Positions 47,201 to 54,607 of a stretch of 64,000 bases of DNA are shown piece by piece. The stretch lies in the NCBI GenBank assembly GCA_034006035.1, contig JAVETN010000007.1, forward strand, positions 90,819 through 154,818, written 5' to 3'. The position numbers and the translations under genes are program-made. Below the pieces are notes generated by a model. That model had not been told where the DNA came from. It was given only the letters and a program-made list of their open reading frames with translations, and made no database searches. The number at the start of each line of letters is the position of its first letter. Position 1 is the stretch's first letter. This DNA comes from Desulforegulaceae bacterium. GTDB lineage: Bacteria; Desulfobacterota; Desulfobacteria; Desulfobacterales; JACKCP01.

Positions 47201-47387
47201 CAGCTGCTGTTTCAACAAGGCTGTGAAAAAGCTCTATTGAGCCTTCAAGTTCTTTATTAATTTTGCTTTGAATAATGCCGTTTATAAGAGGCACAGTAAA
47301 TGCAGATGATATTGTTAATGCCAGTAAGATAAGGCCAAGGTAGATTGCAAGAAGTTTTTTGCCTATACTTATGTTTTTTAATTTCAT
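44214..47387 (-). CDS. Cache-HAMP-PAS-GGDEF-EAL signalling protein (c-di-GMP phosphodiesterase, likely)
   Basis: About 1057-aa inner-membrane sensor. A helix at about 15-35 and another around 320 enclose a large periplasmic tandem-Cache-like domain (QTIGQTGYIYVIDLNGTIVMHP, FGKTGYAFIMDTKGNFLIHP). HAMP (DEIGRLSKYFN), two PAS regions (FQNSIEGICITDSDNKIVRINPFF), then GGDEF and EAL follow. The GGDEF signature is degenerate (RFVGDKF), so cyclase activity is doubtful. The EAL domain keeps EALIRW, VNLSGAQF, FEITES, DDFGTGYSS, LKIDKSF, AEGVE and QGYYFSRP, so hydrolysis of c-di-GMP is expected. The start codon is uncertain: ATG 47387 has AGGA close by, with ATG 47399 and TTG 47429 as alternatives. Confidence 0.88.
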   Translation of the reverse strand: MKLKNISIGKKLLAIYLGLILLALTISSAFTVPLINGIIQSKINKELEGSIELFHSLVETAAEVSIKNHLKTIVSTNIEAIDFINTQSKSPYQNIIKQNKAIELLSRQTIGQTGYIYVIDLNGTIVMHPQKEMYKQNVFKFDFIQKKFESDENYLEYNWKNPDELKEREKALYFIHYKPWNWIVSAAAYKSEFNTLLKIEDLEKNIQSLKFGKTGYAFIMDTKGNFLIHPTLKGKNIDETNYAKTKETIENINKIKSGKIEALLDSKSGQSPKKKLIYFKFLEDYNLIICAVGCKTEIYSTTKMIFKIFGYTHLILIFLAIPILFFLRKSITQPLYLLTEKIKTATKGNLNVRLPYDSSDEIGRLSKYFNKFMEDLFEKKSSLEKEVEERKKSEEQAKMLAKFPDDNPNPVLRVDLQGNLTYLNKAALNIMEILSLKKGKQLPDFFTEKIKSAFETNLTQEIEFTDKDRIFSLTISPFKNINSAYIYIREETTHKAYESLMIMSEAFFQNSIEGICITDSDNKIVRINPFFTEITGYSKEEVIGKNPKFLNSGRHDKEFYKKMWYSINHIGQWTGEIWNRRKNGQPYPQLLSITAIRNKIGDVINYLGLFHDITESVLDKEKLHYQTYHDAITELPNRKLFTDITKQKINFNKKNQETFALLFIDLNNFKNINDALGHLAGDKILYLVAKRLRASIPEQIVIARFVGDKFLILAPEAHNQNAVIKKASKIQKIIEGPYKIDEREILLGSNIGIAFFPEDGNSAETLIKNAEMAMYRGKNKGKRTISFFTQSMDESAAKQLETEQNLAHALSNNEFELYYQPKVSLLTGKITGAEALIRWIKNGQVISPALFIPIAEDNGHIIPIGKWVMEKAVAELGFWHKSGFKDLHVSVNLSGAQFHDPELIEKITDIFAKTGSDPKFVNFEITESVVMSDPELAEETTKRIKEMGSKIAIDDFGTGYSSLGYLKKFPIDELKIDKSFLDDFPDSNEDVSIIKSILSLASNLNLKVTAEGVERKTQIDVLKTLDCDEIQGYYFSRPVPAKDFYSLIKSGKKLFDK

Positions 47388-47579
47388 TGATCCTATCATT
47401 CCATTAGATACAAGATTAAGAAGATTCAATTTTAAGAGCTTTTGTTTTTTTCTCAGGCTAAGGTCATAGCATTTAATGGTTTAAACTTAAAGATTTATAT
47501 GTTTTTTGGGTATTGGTTTGTTTTAACAATAAAGCCTGTCTTTTTTTAACTTTTGATTTTGTTTTTATTCTTGGTTTTT

Positions 47580-48662
47580 TTAGAAAGATTTTATTGGAAA
47601 ATCAAATACAAGCTGTTTGTGAATTAAAGATTTATTTTCAAAATTAGATGCACTTATTCCAAGGAGCCTGATTTCCTTTTTGCCTATTTCTGTTTTTTCA
47701 ATCAAAGGTAAAATAAGCTGAAAAATTTCTTTTGCCTCAAAAAAAGGGGAGGCTATTGTTGTGCTTCTTGTGATTGTATGAAAATCAAAATATCTTATTT
47801 TTAAAGAAACAGTATAGGGCTTTACTTCAATTTTTTTTATAAGATCAGATACTGCTACACAAAGATGTTTGATAATTTTAATGATTTGATTTTTGTCAAA
47901 AATATCTTTATCAAAGGTGATTTCTTTTCCGCAGGACTTTCTTTGTCTATGATCTGTAACAGGCCTGTGGTCATTTCCTGAAGCAAAAAGATAAAAAAGT
48001 TTTCCGTTTTTTCCAAAAAGGCTTACAAGTTTTTCTTCTCCGGCATTTAAAAGATCCTTGCCTGTGAAAATTTTGTGATAATGCATTTTTTTAGCTGTTT
48101 GTTTTCCAATCCCAAAAAATTTTTTTACAGGAAGGTTTTCTATTATTTTTTTTGCTTTTTTAGGAGTTATAATTGTAAGGCCATTGGGTTTTTCCATGTC
48201 TGAAGCAAGTTTTGCAAGAAATTTATTGTAGGAAACCCCTGCTGAAACACAAAGTCCTGTTTTTGAAAACACCTCTTTTTTTATAATTTCAGCAGTTTTT
48301 GTGGCAGAGCCAATTTTTGCTTTGTCATTTGTAACATCAAGAAAAGCTTCATCAAGGGAAAGAGGTTCCACTAAATCTGTATATTTTTTGTAGATTTCAA
48401 AAATTTTTATTGATTCTTTTTTATATTTTTCAATATTTGGAAAAACAAACACAGCATTTGGGCAAAGCTTCAAAGCTTTTTTAGAAGCCATGGCAGAATG
48501 AATTCCAAATTTTCTGGCTTCATAGGAACAGGTTGATACAACCCCTCTTTTATTTGGCATCCCTCCTACAATTACAGGTTTGTTTTTTAAGGAAGGATTG
48601 TTTCTTTGTTCAATGGATGCATAAAAAGCATCCATATCCAGATGAATTATTTTTCTATACAT
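47580..48662 (-). CDS. dinB: DNA polymerase IV (DinB)
   Basis: 360-aa Y-family translesion polymerase. The N-terminal HLDMDAFYASIEQRNNPSLKNKPVIVGG, the catalytic acidic pair in LVEPLSLDEAFLDVT, and SYNKFLAKLASDMEKPNGL are intact. The helix-hairpin-helix (FFGIGKQTAKKMHYH) and little-finger domain follow. Length equals the E. coli enzyme (351 aa). It is not obviously SOS-controlled by any LexA box I can see. It reads away from the pilin genes, so the 48663-48971 gap contains the pilin promoter. Confidence 0.95.
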   Translation of the reverse strand: MYRKIIHLDMDAFYASIEQRNNPSLKNKPVIVGGMPNKRGVVSTCSYEARKFGIHSAMASKKALKLCPNAVFVFPNIEKYKKESIKIFEIYKKYTDLVEPLSLDEAFLDVTNDKAKIGSATKTAEIIKKEVFSKTGLCVSAGVSYNKFLAKLASDMEKPNGLTIITPKKAKKIIENLPVKKFFGIGKQTAKKMHYHKIFTGKDLLNAGEEKLVSLFGKNGKLFYLFASGNDHRPVTDHRQRKSCGKEITFDKDIFDKNQIIKIIKHLCVAVSDLIKKIEVKPYTVSLKIRYFDFHTITRSTTIASPFFEAKEIFQLILPLIEKTEIGKKEIRLLGISASNFENKSLIHKQLVFDFPIKSF

Positions 48663-48817
48663 TTAATTTTTAATTTTGGGTTTTTGTTAATTGTTAAATT
48701 ATAAAATCTTTTTAATTATTGGAAATATATTTATTTTTTTAAAAATACAAGTTAAGCTTCTAATCTTCAAGGCTTTTTTAAATAGGTTTTAATCGGTTTA
48801 GTTGTTTTCTAAGCTTC

Positions 48818-48866
48818 ACTATATAAGTTTCTAAGTCTTACTATATATTTTAAACCTTACTATATA
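48818..48866 (+). repeat. Three ACTATATA direct repeats upstream of pilin 1
   Basis: ACTATATA begins at 48818, 48840 and 48859 (spacing 22 and 19, about two helical turns). It is flanked by similar bases (T-T/C-ACTATATA-AG/TT). The array lies about 40-85 bp upstream of the -24 element and may be an enhancer for a sigma54 activator. Confidence 0.45.
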
Positions 48867-48903
48867 AGGTAGAAGATTCTAAGGCAAAAGGTTTTAATTT
48901 TGC

Positions 48904-48917
48904 GGCACCTGTTTTGC
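48904..48917 (+). promoter_or_regulatory. Sigma54 (-24/-12) promoter of pilin gene 1
   Basis: GG at 48904-48905 and GC at 48916-48917, exactly 10 bases apart in the context GCGGCACCTGTTTTGCA, which matches the consensus TGGCAC-N5-TTGCA closely. Start of transcription expected near 48929, about 43 bp before the ATG. pilA in many deltaproteobacteria is sigma54-dependent, through PilR. Confidence 0.85.
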
Positions 48918-48971
48918 ATTGTTTTGTAAAAGATTAGGTAAAGTTTGTTTTAAACACCTTGAGGAGATTTT

Positions 48972-49472
48972 ATGTCAACCAAAAACAGGGGTTTTACATT
49001 AATTGAACTTATGATTGTTGTTGCAATAATTGGAATACTTGCAGCTATTGCTATTCCAAACTTTATGAATTATCAGATAAAGGCAAAAACTGCAGAGGCA
49101 AAAGTTAATATTGGTGCAATTAAAAGTTTGCAAATTGCTTATAGCTCAGAAACCGGAGCTTATAAAACCTGTTCTCCCCATCCCTTAAATGCTCCTAAAA
49201 CAACCAAAGCACCATGGGGACCTGGTAATAATGATTTTAATGAACTTGGGTTTAAGCACAGTGGAAAAGTTTATTATCAATATAATGTAGGTGCTGAAAC
49301 TGGCACTGAAGTAACTATAGCAGCAATTGGTGAGTTAGACGGCAAAGGTGAGCAGGGTGTTTTTGTTTATTCAACAACATCTGGAAACAATGGCGCAGTT
49401 CTTGGGAATGGCAAGGAAACTTTGATAACCAAAAAAAATATACTTATAAATATTAACCCTAGGTCTTTTTAA
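48972..49472 (+). CDS. pilA: Type IV pilin, 166 aa (PilA-type)
   Basis: Major-pilin-like type IVa protein. The class III leader is MSTKNRG, cleaved before [20 protein letters not shown], with Glu5 of the mature chain in place. The hydrophobic helix is followed by a globular domain with two-fold Gly/Ala/Thr-rich segments ([16 protein letters not shown]) and a single Cys (YKTCSPHPL). It lacks the C-terminal Cys pair of many pilins. It has its own sigma54 promoter and a GAGGAG ribosome binding site. Together with the second pilin, its N-terminal sequence is nearly identical, which suggests duplication. Confidence 0.93.
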   Translation: MSTKNRGFTLIELMIVVAIIGILAAIAIPNFMNYQIKAKTAEAKVNIGAIKSLQIAYSSETGAYKTCSPHPLNAPKTTKAPWGPGNNDFNELGFKHSGKVYYQYNVGAETGTEVTIAAIGELDGKGEQGVFVYSTTSGNNGAVLGNGKETLITKKNILININPRSF

Positions 49473-49516
49473 ATTGTTTAGACTTAATTTATAATTTATC
49501 AGGTAGAATTTGTTTT

Positions 49517-49531
49517 TGACAAAAATTGTCA
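49517..49531. promoter_or_regulatory. Palindrome 1 (TGACAAAAATTGTCA), upstream of pilin 2
   Basis: A 15-bp inverted repeat (TGACAA-N3-TTGTCA) about 117 bp upstream of the -24 element. It is identical to the one 50 bp later, in the position expected for an enhancer-binding protein such as PilR. Confidence 0.75.
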
Positions 49532-49566
49532 GTCTTCCGGAAATTGTAAGAATATGGGGGTTTATG

Positions 49567-49581
49567 TGACAAAAATTGTCA
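49567..49581. promoter_or_regulatory. Palindrome 2 (TGACAAAAATTGTCA), upstream of pilin 2
   Basis: An exact second copy of the 15-bp palindrome, spaced 50 bp centre to centre from the first (near five helical turns), about 67 bp before the sigma54 -24 element. Confidence 0.75.
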
Positions 49582-49647
49582 GAGAAGATTGTTGTTTATA
49601 GTCAAAAGTCTTGATTAACCTGGGTTTGTTCAGGACTTTCAAATTAT

Positions 49648-49661
49648 GGCATTTGTTTTGC
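49648..49661 (+). promoter_or_regulatory. Sigma54 (-24/-12) promoter of pilin gene 2
   Basis: GG at 49648-49649 and GC at 49660-49661 in TGGCATTTGTTTTGCAT. This fits the sigma54 consensus, with start near 49672, about 37 bp before the ATG. Confidence 0.85.
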
Positions 49662-49708
49662 ATTTAATATATATAATGAAAATCAATTAATTTCCTTAAG
49701 GAGGATTT

Positions 49709-50083
49709 ATGTTTAAGAACAAAAAAGGTTTTACACTTATTGAGCTTATGATTGTTGTTGCAATCATTGGTATACTTGCTGCTATTGCTATTCCAAACTT
49801 TATGAATTATCAGTGCAAGGCTAAGCAGTCTGAAGCCAAGTCTATGCTTGGTAATATAAGAACATTGCAGGAAGTTTATTTTGCTGAGAATTCTAAATAT
49901 GGTAGTTTATCAAATATTGGTTTTAATATGACTTCTAATGCAAAAACTTATAAAAAGGCAGATGCTATAGTTGTTTCTGGACCAGGTTATAATGCGTCAG
50001 TAAGTGGAACACCCAAAAATCATGATACTTGGGGGATTAAAAATGATAGCGGTATCTGGAATATATTAGACGGATGTAAATAA
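49709..50083 (+). CDS. pilA: Type IV pilin, 124 aa (PilA-type)
   Basis: Second pilin. The leader MFKNKKG is followed by [20 protein letters not shown] and a short globular domain: [28 protein letters not shown] (alpha1-C), then two short strands with Gly/Asn-rich loops and a C-terminal Cys. A single Cys in NYQCKAKQ and one near the end (DGCK) could form a disulfide. Size and style are like the Geobacter/Myxococcus pilins (short and highly helical). GGAGG precedes the start. A terminator follows. Confidence 0.93.
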   Translation: MFKNKKGFTLIELMIVVAIIGILAAIAIPNFMNYQCKAKQSEAKSMLGNIRTLQEVYFAENSKYGSLSNIGFNMTSNAKTYKKADAIVVSGPGYNASVSGTPKNHDTWGIKNDSGIWNILDGCK

Positions 50084-50105
50084 TTAATAGTTGTGTAAAA
50101 TAAAT

Positions 50106-50141
50106 AAAACTAGCTCATTATATAAGAGCTAGTTTTGTTTG
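50106..50141 (+). terminator. Terminator after pilin 2
   Basis: AAAACTAGCTC pairs with GAGCTAGTTTT around a 9-base loop, then GTTTG. Confidence 0.85.
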
Positions 50142-50164
50142 TAATAAAGATGTGAAATAAAGGT

Positions 50165-50866
50165 ATGATTCAAATAAAAAAACTCAAGCATTTCTTTTTG
50201 ACAATATTTCTAGTTTTTTTCATACTCTATTTACAAAACTTAAACCTCTCGGCAAAAAGTTCTCAACTCCCACAAATAGAAGGTTGCTCTTGGTGTTTGA
50301 GTGCAAAACCCATTGAACCAGAGTATTTACCCTATAAAACCGAATATTATAAATTGTTTGCTCCAGCAGATATTGAAATGACAGCAGATATATTATGGCT
50401 TAAAACCTGCTATTATTTTGGCTACCATGGACTTACAGACAAACAATATCCAAATTTGTTTTTTTTAATAGATAAAATAGGAGAGCTTTCTCAAGACTGG
50501 AGCTATCCTTATGTTTTCGGGATAATTGCTTTGCTTGTTGAAGCTGAAAATCCTTTTGAAGCAATGGTATTAGCTGATAAAGGAATAGAAAAGTTTCCAA
50601 ATGAATGGATTTTTAAATTTTATAAAGGTTATATTTTGTGGAAAGCATTTGAAGATTATGAAGGTGCTTCAGAAAATATTTTCCAGGCTAGTCTTTTACC
50701 CGGAGCTCCTGAATATCTTACAGCCTTATCAGCAACCTTTGCCAAAAAAACAGGACAGGAAATGTTTTTTAAATCATTTGTAGAAACAGCTTTAGCAAAT
50801 ATTGAAGATGACTCCCAAAAGCAAATTTTTTTAAATAAATTAAGAAAGATGGAAAAAAGTGAATAA
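50165..50866 (+). CDS. TPR-like exported protein of the pilin-ABC cluster
   Basis: 233-aa protein with an N-terminal signal or anchor helix (FFLTIFLVFFILYLQNLNL). A helical, tetratricopeptide-like rest follows (AMVLADKGIEKFPNEWIFKFYKGYILWKAFEDYEGASENIF). The ~50-60 region includes CSWCLSA, which could be a disulfide or metal pair. Its stop overlaps the start of the ABC ATPase gene by 8 bp, so it belongs to that unit. In position it resembles PilG of the Myxococcus pilGHI set. I cannot claim homology. Confidence 0.65.
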   Translation: MIQIKKLKHFFLTIFLVFFILYLQNLNLSAKSSQLPQIEGCSWCLSAKPIEPEYLPYKTEYYKLFAPADIEMTADILWLKTCYYFGYHGLTDKQYPNLFFLIDKIGELSQDWSYPYVFGIIALLVEAENPFEAMVLADKGIEKFPNEWIFKFYKGYILWKAFEDYEGASENIFQASLLPGAPEYLTALSATFAKKTGQEMFFKSFVETALANIEDDSQKQIFLNKLRKMEKSE

Positions 50867-51782
50867 AAACATTGCTCTATCTTTAGAAAATATTGACTAT
50901 TCAATTAATTATGGGTTTTTTCTTAAAAAAAAAGAAATTATAAAAAATTTGTCTTTAAATGTGTTTAAGGGTGAAATTTTCGGGCTGGTAGGTTCAAATG
51001 GTGCTGGTAAAACAACCACAATAAAACTTGGAATGGGCCTTCTTAAACCAGACAATGGAATAATTAAAGTATTTGGAATTTCTCCGGAAAAAGCCGGTTC
51101 AAGAAAAAAAATTGGTTTTTTAACTGAAAATCAATATGTTTACCCATATTTAACTTTAAGAGAATGGCTTGAAATGCTTGGAAGTATTTCAGGAATAGAA
51201 TCTGAAAAACTTAAGTTTCAGATAAAAAGAGTTGTAAGTCTTGTTGAACTTGATTCTTTTTTAAATGAAAAACTAAAAAACCTTTCAAAAGGGCAAGTTC
51301 AAAGGGCAGGGATTGCCCAGGCTCTTCTTGGAAAACCTTCTATTCTTGTTCTTGATGAACCAATGAGCGGACTTGACCCTTTGTGGAGACACAGGATAAA
51401 AAAAATACTTAAAAAATTTAATGAAAAAGGGGGAACAATAATTTTCAGTTCCCATATAATGTCTGATGTATTAAGTCTTAGTAATCGAATTGGAATAATA
51501 GAAAAAGGCAAACTTAAATGGTGCGGCAAAATAAAAGACCTGGATTTAAACAAAGCAAATTATCAGGCTTTATTTTATTCAGATGATTTTTCAAAACTAA
51601 TCCAAAAAGATTTTAAATTTAAGACCCTGGAAAAACAGGCTGGTAATTCATGGTTTATTGAGTTTGATTCTTCATATAAAAAAGAATTTATAAGTTTAAT
51701 ATCTAAACACAATGTTTGTCTTGAATATTTAAAACCAGATGATTTGGAAATTGAGGAGATGATTTTTGGCAATTATTTTTAG
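50859..51782 (+). CDS. ABC transporter ATP-binding protein (PilH-like)
   Basis: 307-aa ATPase. Walker A GSNGAGKTT (about residues 42-50), Q-loop in LTENQYVY, signature LSKGQVQRA, Walker B LVLDEPMSGLDP, and switch His FSSHIMSD are all present. The C-terminal 80 residues are an extra domain as in ABC-2 exporters (NatA/CcmA type). The GTG start at 50859 overlaps the TPR-like gene. Next to pilins and a permease it resembles PilH-PilI of Myxococcus, which are needed for pilus assembly. Confidence 0.85.
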   Translation: MNKNIALSLENIDYSINYGFFLKKKEIIKNLSLNVFKGEIFGLVGSNGAGKTTTIKLGMGLLKPDNGIIKVFGISPEKAGSRKKIGFLTENQYVYPYLTLREWLEMLGSISGIESEKLKFQIKRVVSLVELDSFLNEKLKNLSKGQVQRAGIAQALLGKPSILVLDEPMSGLDPLWRHRIKKILKKFNEKGGTIIFSSHIMSDVLSLSNRIGIIEKGKLKWCGKIKDLDLNKANYQALFYSDDFSKLIQKDFKFKTLEKQAGNSWFIEFDSSYKKEFISLISKHNVCLEYLKPDDLEIEEMIFGNYF

Positions 51783-52545
51783 GCAAATGTCTGCTGTATC
51801 CAAAAACATAGTTAAAGAAGCTTTAAGAACTTACTCTTTGGGAGTTTTTATATTTATAGTTTTTTTAATGTTTTTATTTAATTATATAATAAGTGATATA
51901 GCCATAGGAAATGATAAAAGAGTGATGATAAACCTTGGTTTTTTTGAACTTGGAATACTTGGGGTAGTTTTATCAATTTATTATTCTTCCAATTTAATTA
52001 AAAAAGAAATTCAAAATAAAACCCTTTATATAATTCTTTCAAGACCTGTTTCCAAATCAGTTTTTTATGCCGGTAAATTTTTAGGAGTAATTTTTGTTTG
52101 TTTTTTAATCTATCTTTTTTTGTCAATTATCTGGGTTATTCAGCTTAAATTATATGGAATAGATCTTGGTATAATATATTTTTATACATTGTTTTTTGTT
52201 TTTTTAGAGTGTGTTCTTCTTGTATCAGCAGGCACAATGTTTGCTTCATTTACTTCCCCAATTCTTAATTCTTTTTTTCTTGTATCGATTTATTTTTTTG
52301 GGCATTTAAGCAAATCTTTACTTGCTTTTGCCAATAATTCTGAAAATTTGCTGATGCAAAAAATTTTAACAATTTTGTACTATATTATTCCAAATCTTGA
52401 AGCTTTAAATTTCAGGGACTTTGCTTTGTACAATAAAGATATTTCATGGATTGAAATCAGTCTTGGTTTGTCAACCGGATTAAGCTGGGTTGGGTTGTTT
52501 TTTGTTGGAGGTCTTTTTATTTTTAATTCAAGAAAGCTACTCTGA
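51766..52545 (+). CDS. ABC-2 type permease (PilI-like)
   Basis: 259-aa membrane protein with six helices (for example YSLGVFIFIVFLMFLFNYII, IYYSSNLIKKEIQNKTLYIILSRPVSKSVFYAGKFLGV and a C-terminal LSWVGLFFVGGLFIF). The central NKTLYIILSRPVSK is the ABC-2 cytoplasmic signature. TTG 51766 is chosen since GAGGAG sits 7 bases upstream, making it overlap the ATPase gene by 17 bp. Alternatively ATG 51787. Confidence 0.85.
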   Translation: MAIIFRQMSAVSKNIVKEALRTYSLGVFIFIVFLMFLFNYIISDIAIGNDKRVMINLGFFELGILGVVLSIYYSSNLIKKEIQNKTLYIILSRPVSKSVFYAGKFLGVIFVCFLIYLFLSIIWVIQLKLYGIDLGIIYFYTLFFVFLECVLLVSAGTMFASFTSPILNSFFLVSIYFFGHLSKSLLAFANNSENLLMQKILTILYYIIPNLEALNFRDFALYNKDISWIEISLGLSTGLSWVGLFFVGGLFIFNSRKLL

Positions 52546-54581
52546 TGACTAATGATTTTAAAATCAAAAATAAATGCTTTATATTTTTAATTTTTTCCTT
52601 TTTTACAATTTTAATTTATTCAAATAGTTTTGATGCTGAATGGCATTTTGATGACTTTCATAATATTTTAGATAATCCTCAAATTACAATTGATAATTTA
52701 TATCCTGAAACCTTAAAAAACACTCTTTTTGCTTCAACTGATGGTAAAGGCAGGCTATATAGACCTGTTGCAATGTTTAGTTTTGCTTTAAACTGGTATT
52801 TTGGAGGAGCTGATGTTTTTGGTTATCATCTTGTAAACGTAATAATTCATATTTTTGCTGGTTTTTTTTTGTTTTTGGCAATAATTGAACTATTTAAAAC
52901 TCCGGTTTTAAAAGATAAATATAAAAATAAAGATATTTATAATATAGCCCTTTTTTCTTCTGTTTTATGGCTGATTCATCCCATTCAAATTCAGGCAGTA
53001 ACTTATATTGTCCAAAGAATGGCATCCATGTCTGCCATGTTTTTTATAATTTCTTGTTTTTCTTATTTAAAAGCAAGAACCTCAAAACCTTTAAAAACAA
53101 AGATTAAATTTTTTTCTTTAAGTTTTTTATGTTTTTTACTTGCCAGCGGAGCAAAGGAAAATGCTTTAATTTTACCATTTAGTCTTTTTCTTATTGAAAT
53201 TGTTTTTTTTCAAACTTTTGAAAAAATAAGTGGTAAAAAATTAAGTATTATTATTGGTATACTTTTTATTTTTGGCTTAATTTTAATTTATAAATTTGTT
53301 GGATTTAAACTTCCTTCCCATGGTGGCAGAAATTTTACTTTATCCGAAAGATTGATGACTGAATCAAGAATTATTTTCAAATATTTATATCAGCTTTTTT
53401 ACCCTATAAGTTCTCAATATTCTCTTATCCATGATATTGAAGTTTCTAAAAGTCTTTTTAAGCCTTTAACAACAATTTTATCTATAATATTAATAATATT
53501 TATTTTATTTTTTTCTTTTTTATTCAGAAAAAAGTTTCCTGTTTTATGTTTTGCTATTTTATTTTTCTTTCTTAATCATAGTGTTGAATCAACTATTATT
53601 CCTTTAGAGCTTATTTTTGAACATAGAAATTATTTACCCTCAATGTTTTTATTTTTGCCTCTGGGAATAATGGTTAATTATTCGTTGAAATATTATAAAA
53701 ATAAAAGCTCCTTATTTTATATTTTAATTACTTCATACACAGGAATCATTGTTTTTGTTGGACTAGCGACTTATACAAGAAATTTTGACTGGAAAACAGA
53801 GGAAAGTTTATGGATAGATGTTTGTGAAAAAGCACCCCAAAGTGCCAGGTCTTATCATAATTTAGGAGGTGTTTATTTAAAATATGGGCTTTTAGATAAA
53901 GCTCAAGAATTGTATGAAAAAGCCATTGGTCTGTATGATAGTACAAAAAATAAAGATAAAATTATTTCATATAATGGTTTAGCTGCAATAAGCTTAAGGA
54001 ATGAAGAGTATATAGATAATGCTTTATATTCTAAAAAAGCTTTGGATTTAATGTCGGAAAATTCTAAGTATATTTATAGATATGTAAATGCAATTGTAAA
54101 ATCAGGAGATTATGACAAAGCTTATTTATACCTTGAAAATGAAATAAAAGATAATTCTTGGAACCTGGATTTATTAAATATCAAAACATATATTTTACTA
54201 AAACTTGATAAAGAAAAACAAGCTTTGGAAAATGCTCTTGAAACTTTTAAAAAATGTAACAACTCTTCAGAAGCTTTAGCTCTTCTTGCATTATGTTTTT
54301 ATGAAAATGATATTGATCATAAAACCAAACATTTTTTGTTAATTGCTAAAAACTTGAATATTAAGCCTGAATATAAGTTTTATGTTAATCTTTGTTTGCT
54401 TGATATGGGAATAAAAACCAATGATGATGAAGTTATAAACAAAAACTTAAAAGAGTTTTTTAAATTATATAATCTTAACTATATTAAAGATGAACTATTT
54501 AAATATAAACAAGATGAATACAAGTTGGTTAATGTTTCAGCCGATGAAATTCTGGATAAAATAAAAAACTTTTTAAGTTAA
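52545..54581 (+). CDS. TPR-containing GT-C-type membrane glycosyltransferase (TMTC-like)
   Basis: 678-aa protein: about ten membrane helices (residues 12-420), with an N-terminal acidic loop motif FDAEWHFDDFHNI after helix 1. LIHPIQIQAVTYIVQRMASMSAMFF and ELIFEHRNYLPSMFLFLP follow in the loops. The C-terminal 260 residues are TPRs (SYHNLGGVYLKYGLLDKAQELYEKAI; SGDYDKAYLYLENEI). This domain order resembles eukaryotic TMTC O-mannosyltransferases and similar bacterial proteins near pilin genes. The likely donor is a polyprenyl-phosphate sugar, and the acceptor might be pilin. It overlaps the permease by 1 base. Confidence 0.72.
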   Translation: MTNDFKIKNKCFIFLIFSFFTILIYSNSFDAEWHFDDFHNILDNPQITIDNLYPETLKNTLFASTDGKGRLYRPVAMFSFALNWYFGGADVFGYHLVNVIIHIFAGFFLFLAIIELFKTPVLKDKYKNKDIYNIALFSSVLWLIHPIQIQAVTYIVQRMASMSAMFFIISCFSYLKARTSKPLKTKIKFFSLSFLCFLLASGAKENALILPFSLFLIEIVFFQTFEKISGKKLSIIIGILFIFGLILIYKFVGFKLPSHGGRNFTLSERLMTESRIIFKYLYQLFYPISSQYSLIHDIEVSKSLFKPLTTILSIILIIFILFFSFLFRKKFPVLCFAILFFFLNHSVESTIIPLELIFEHRNYLPSMFLFLPLGIMVNYSLKYYKNKSSLFYILITSYTGIIVFVGLATYTRNFDWKTEESLWIDVCEKAPQSARSYHNLGGVYLKYGLLDKAQELYEKAIGLYDSTKNKDKIISYNGLAAISLRNEEYIDNALYSKKALDLMSENSKYIYRYVNAIVKSGDYDKAYLYLENEIKDNSWNLDLLNIKTYILLKLDKEKQALENALETFKKCNNSSEALALLALCFYENDIDHKTKHFLLIAKNLNIKPEYKFYVNLCLLDMGIKTNDDEVINKNLKEFFKLYNLNYIKDELFKYKQDEYKLVNVSADEILDKIKNFLS

Positions 54582-54607
54582 TAATTTAATTATGATTTGT
54601 TATTTTA

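Noticed and set aside
48818..48866. Short CRISPR-like repeat array
   Set aside because: Repeat units are 8-10 bp with spacing near 20 and no spacers of constant size; a regulatory array is a better explanation.
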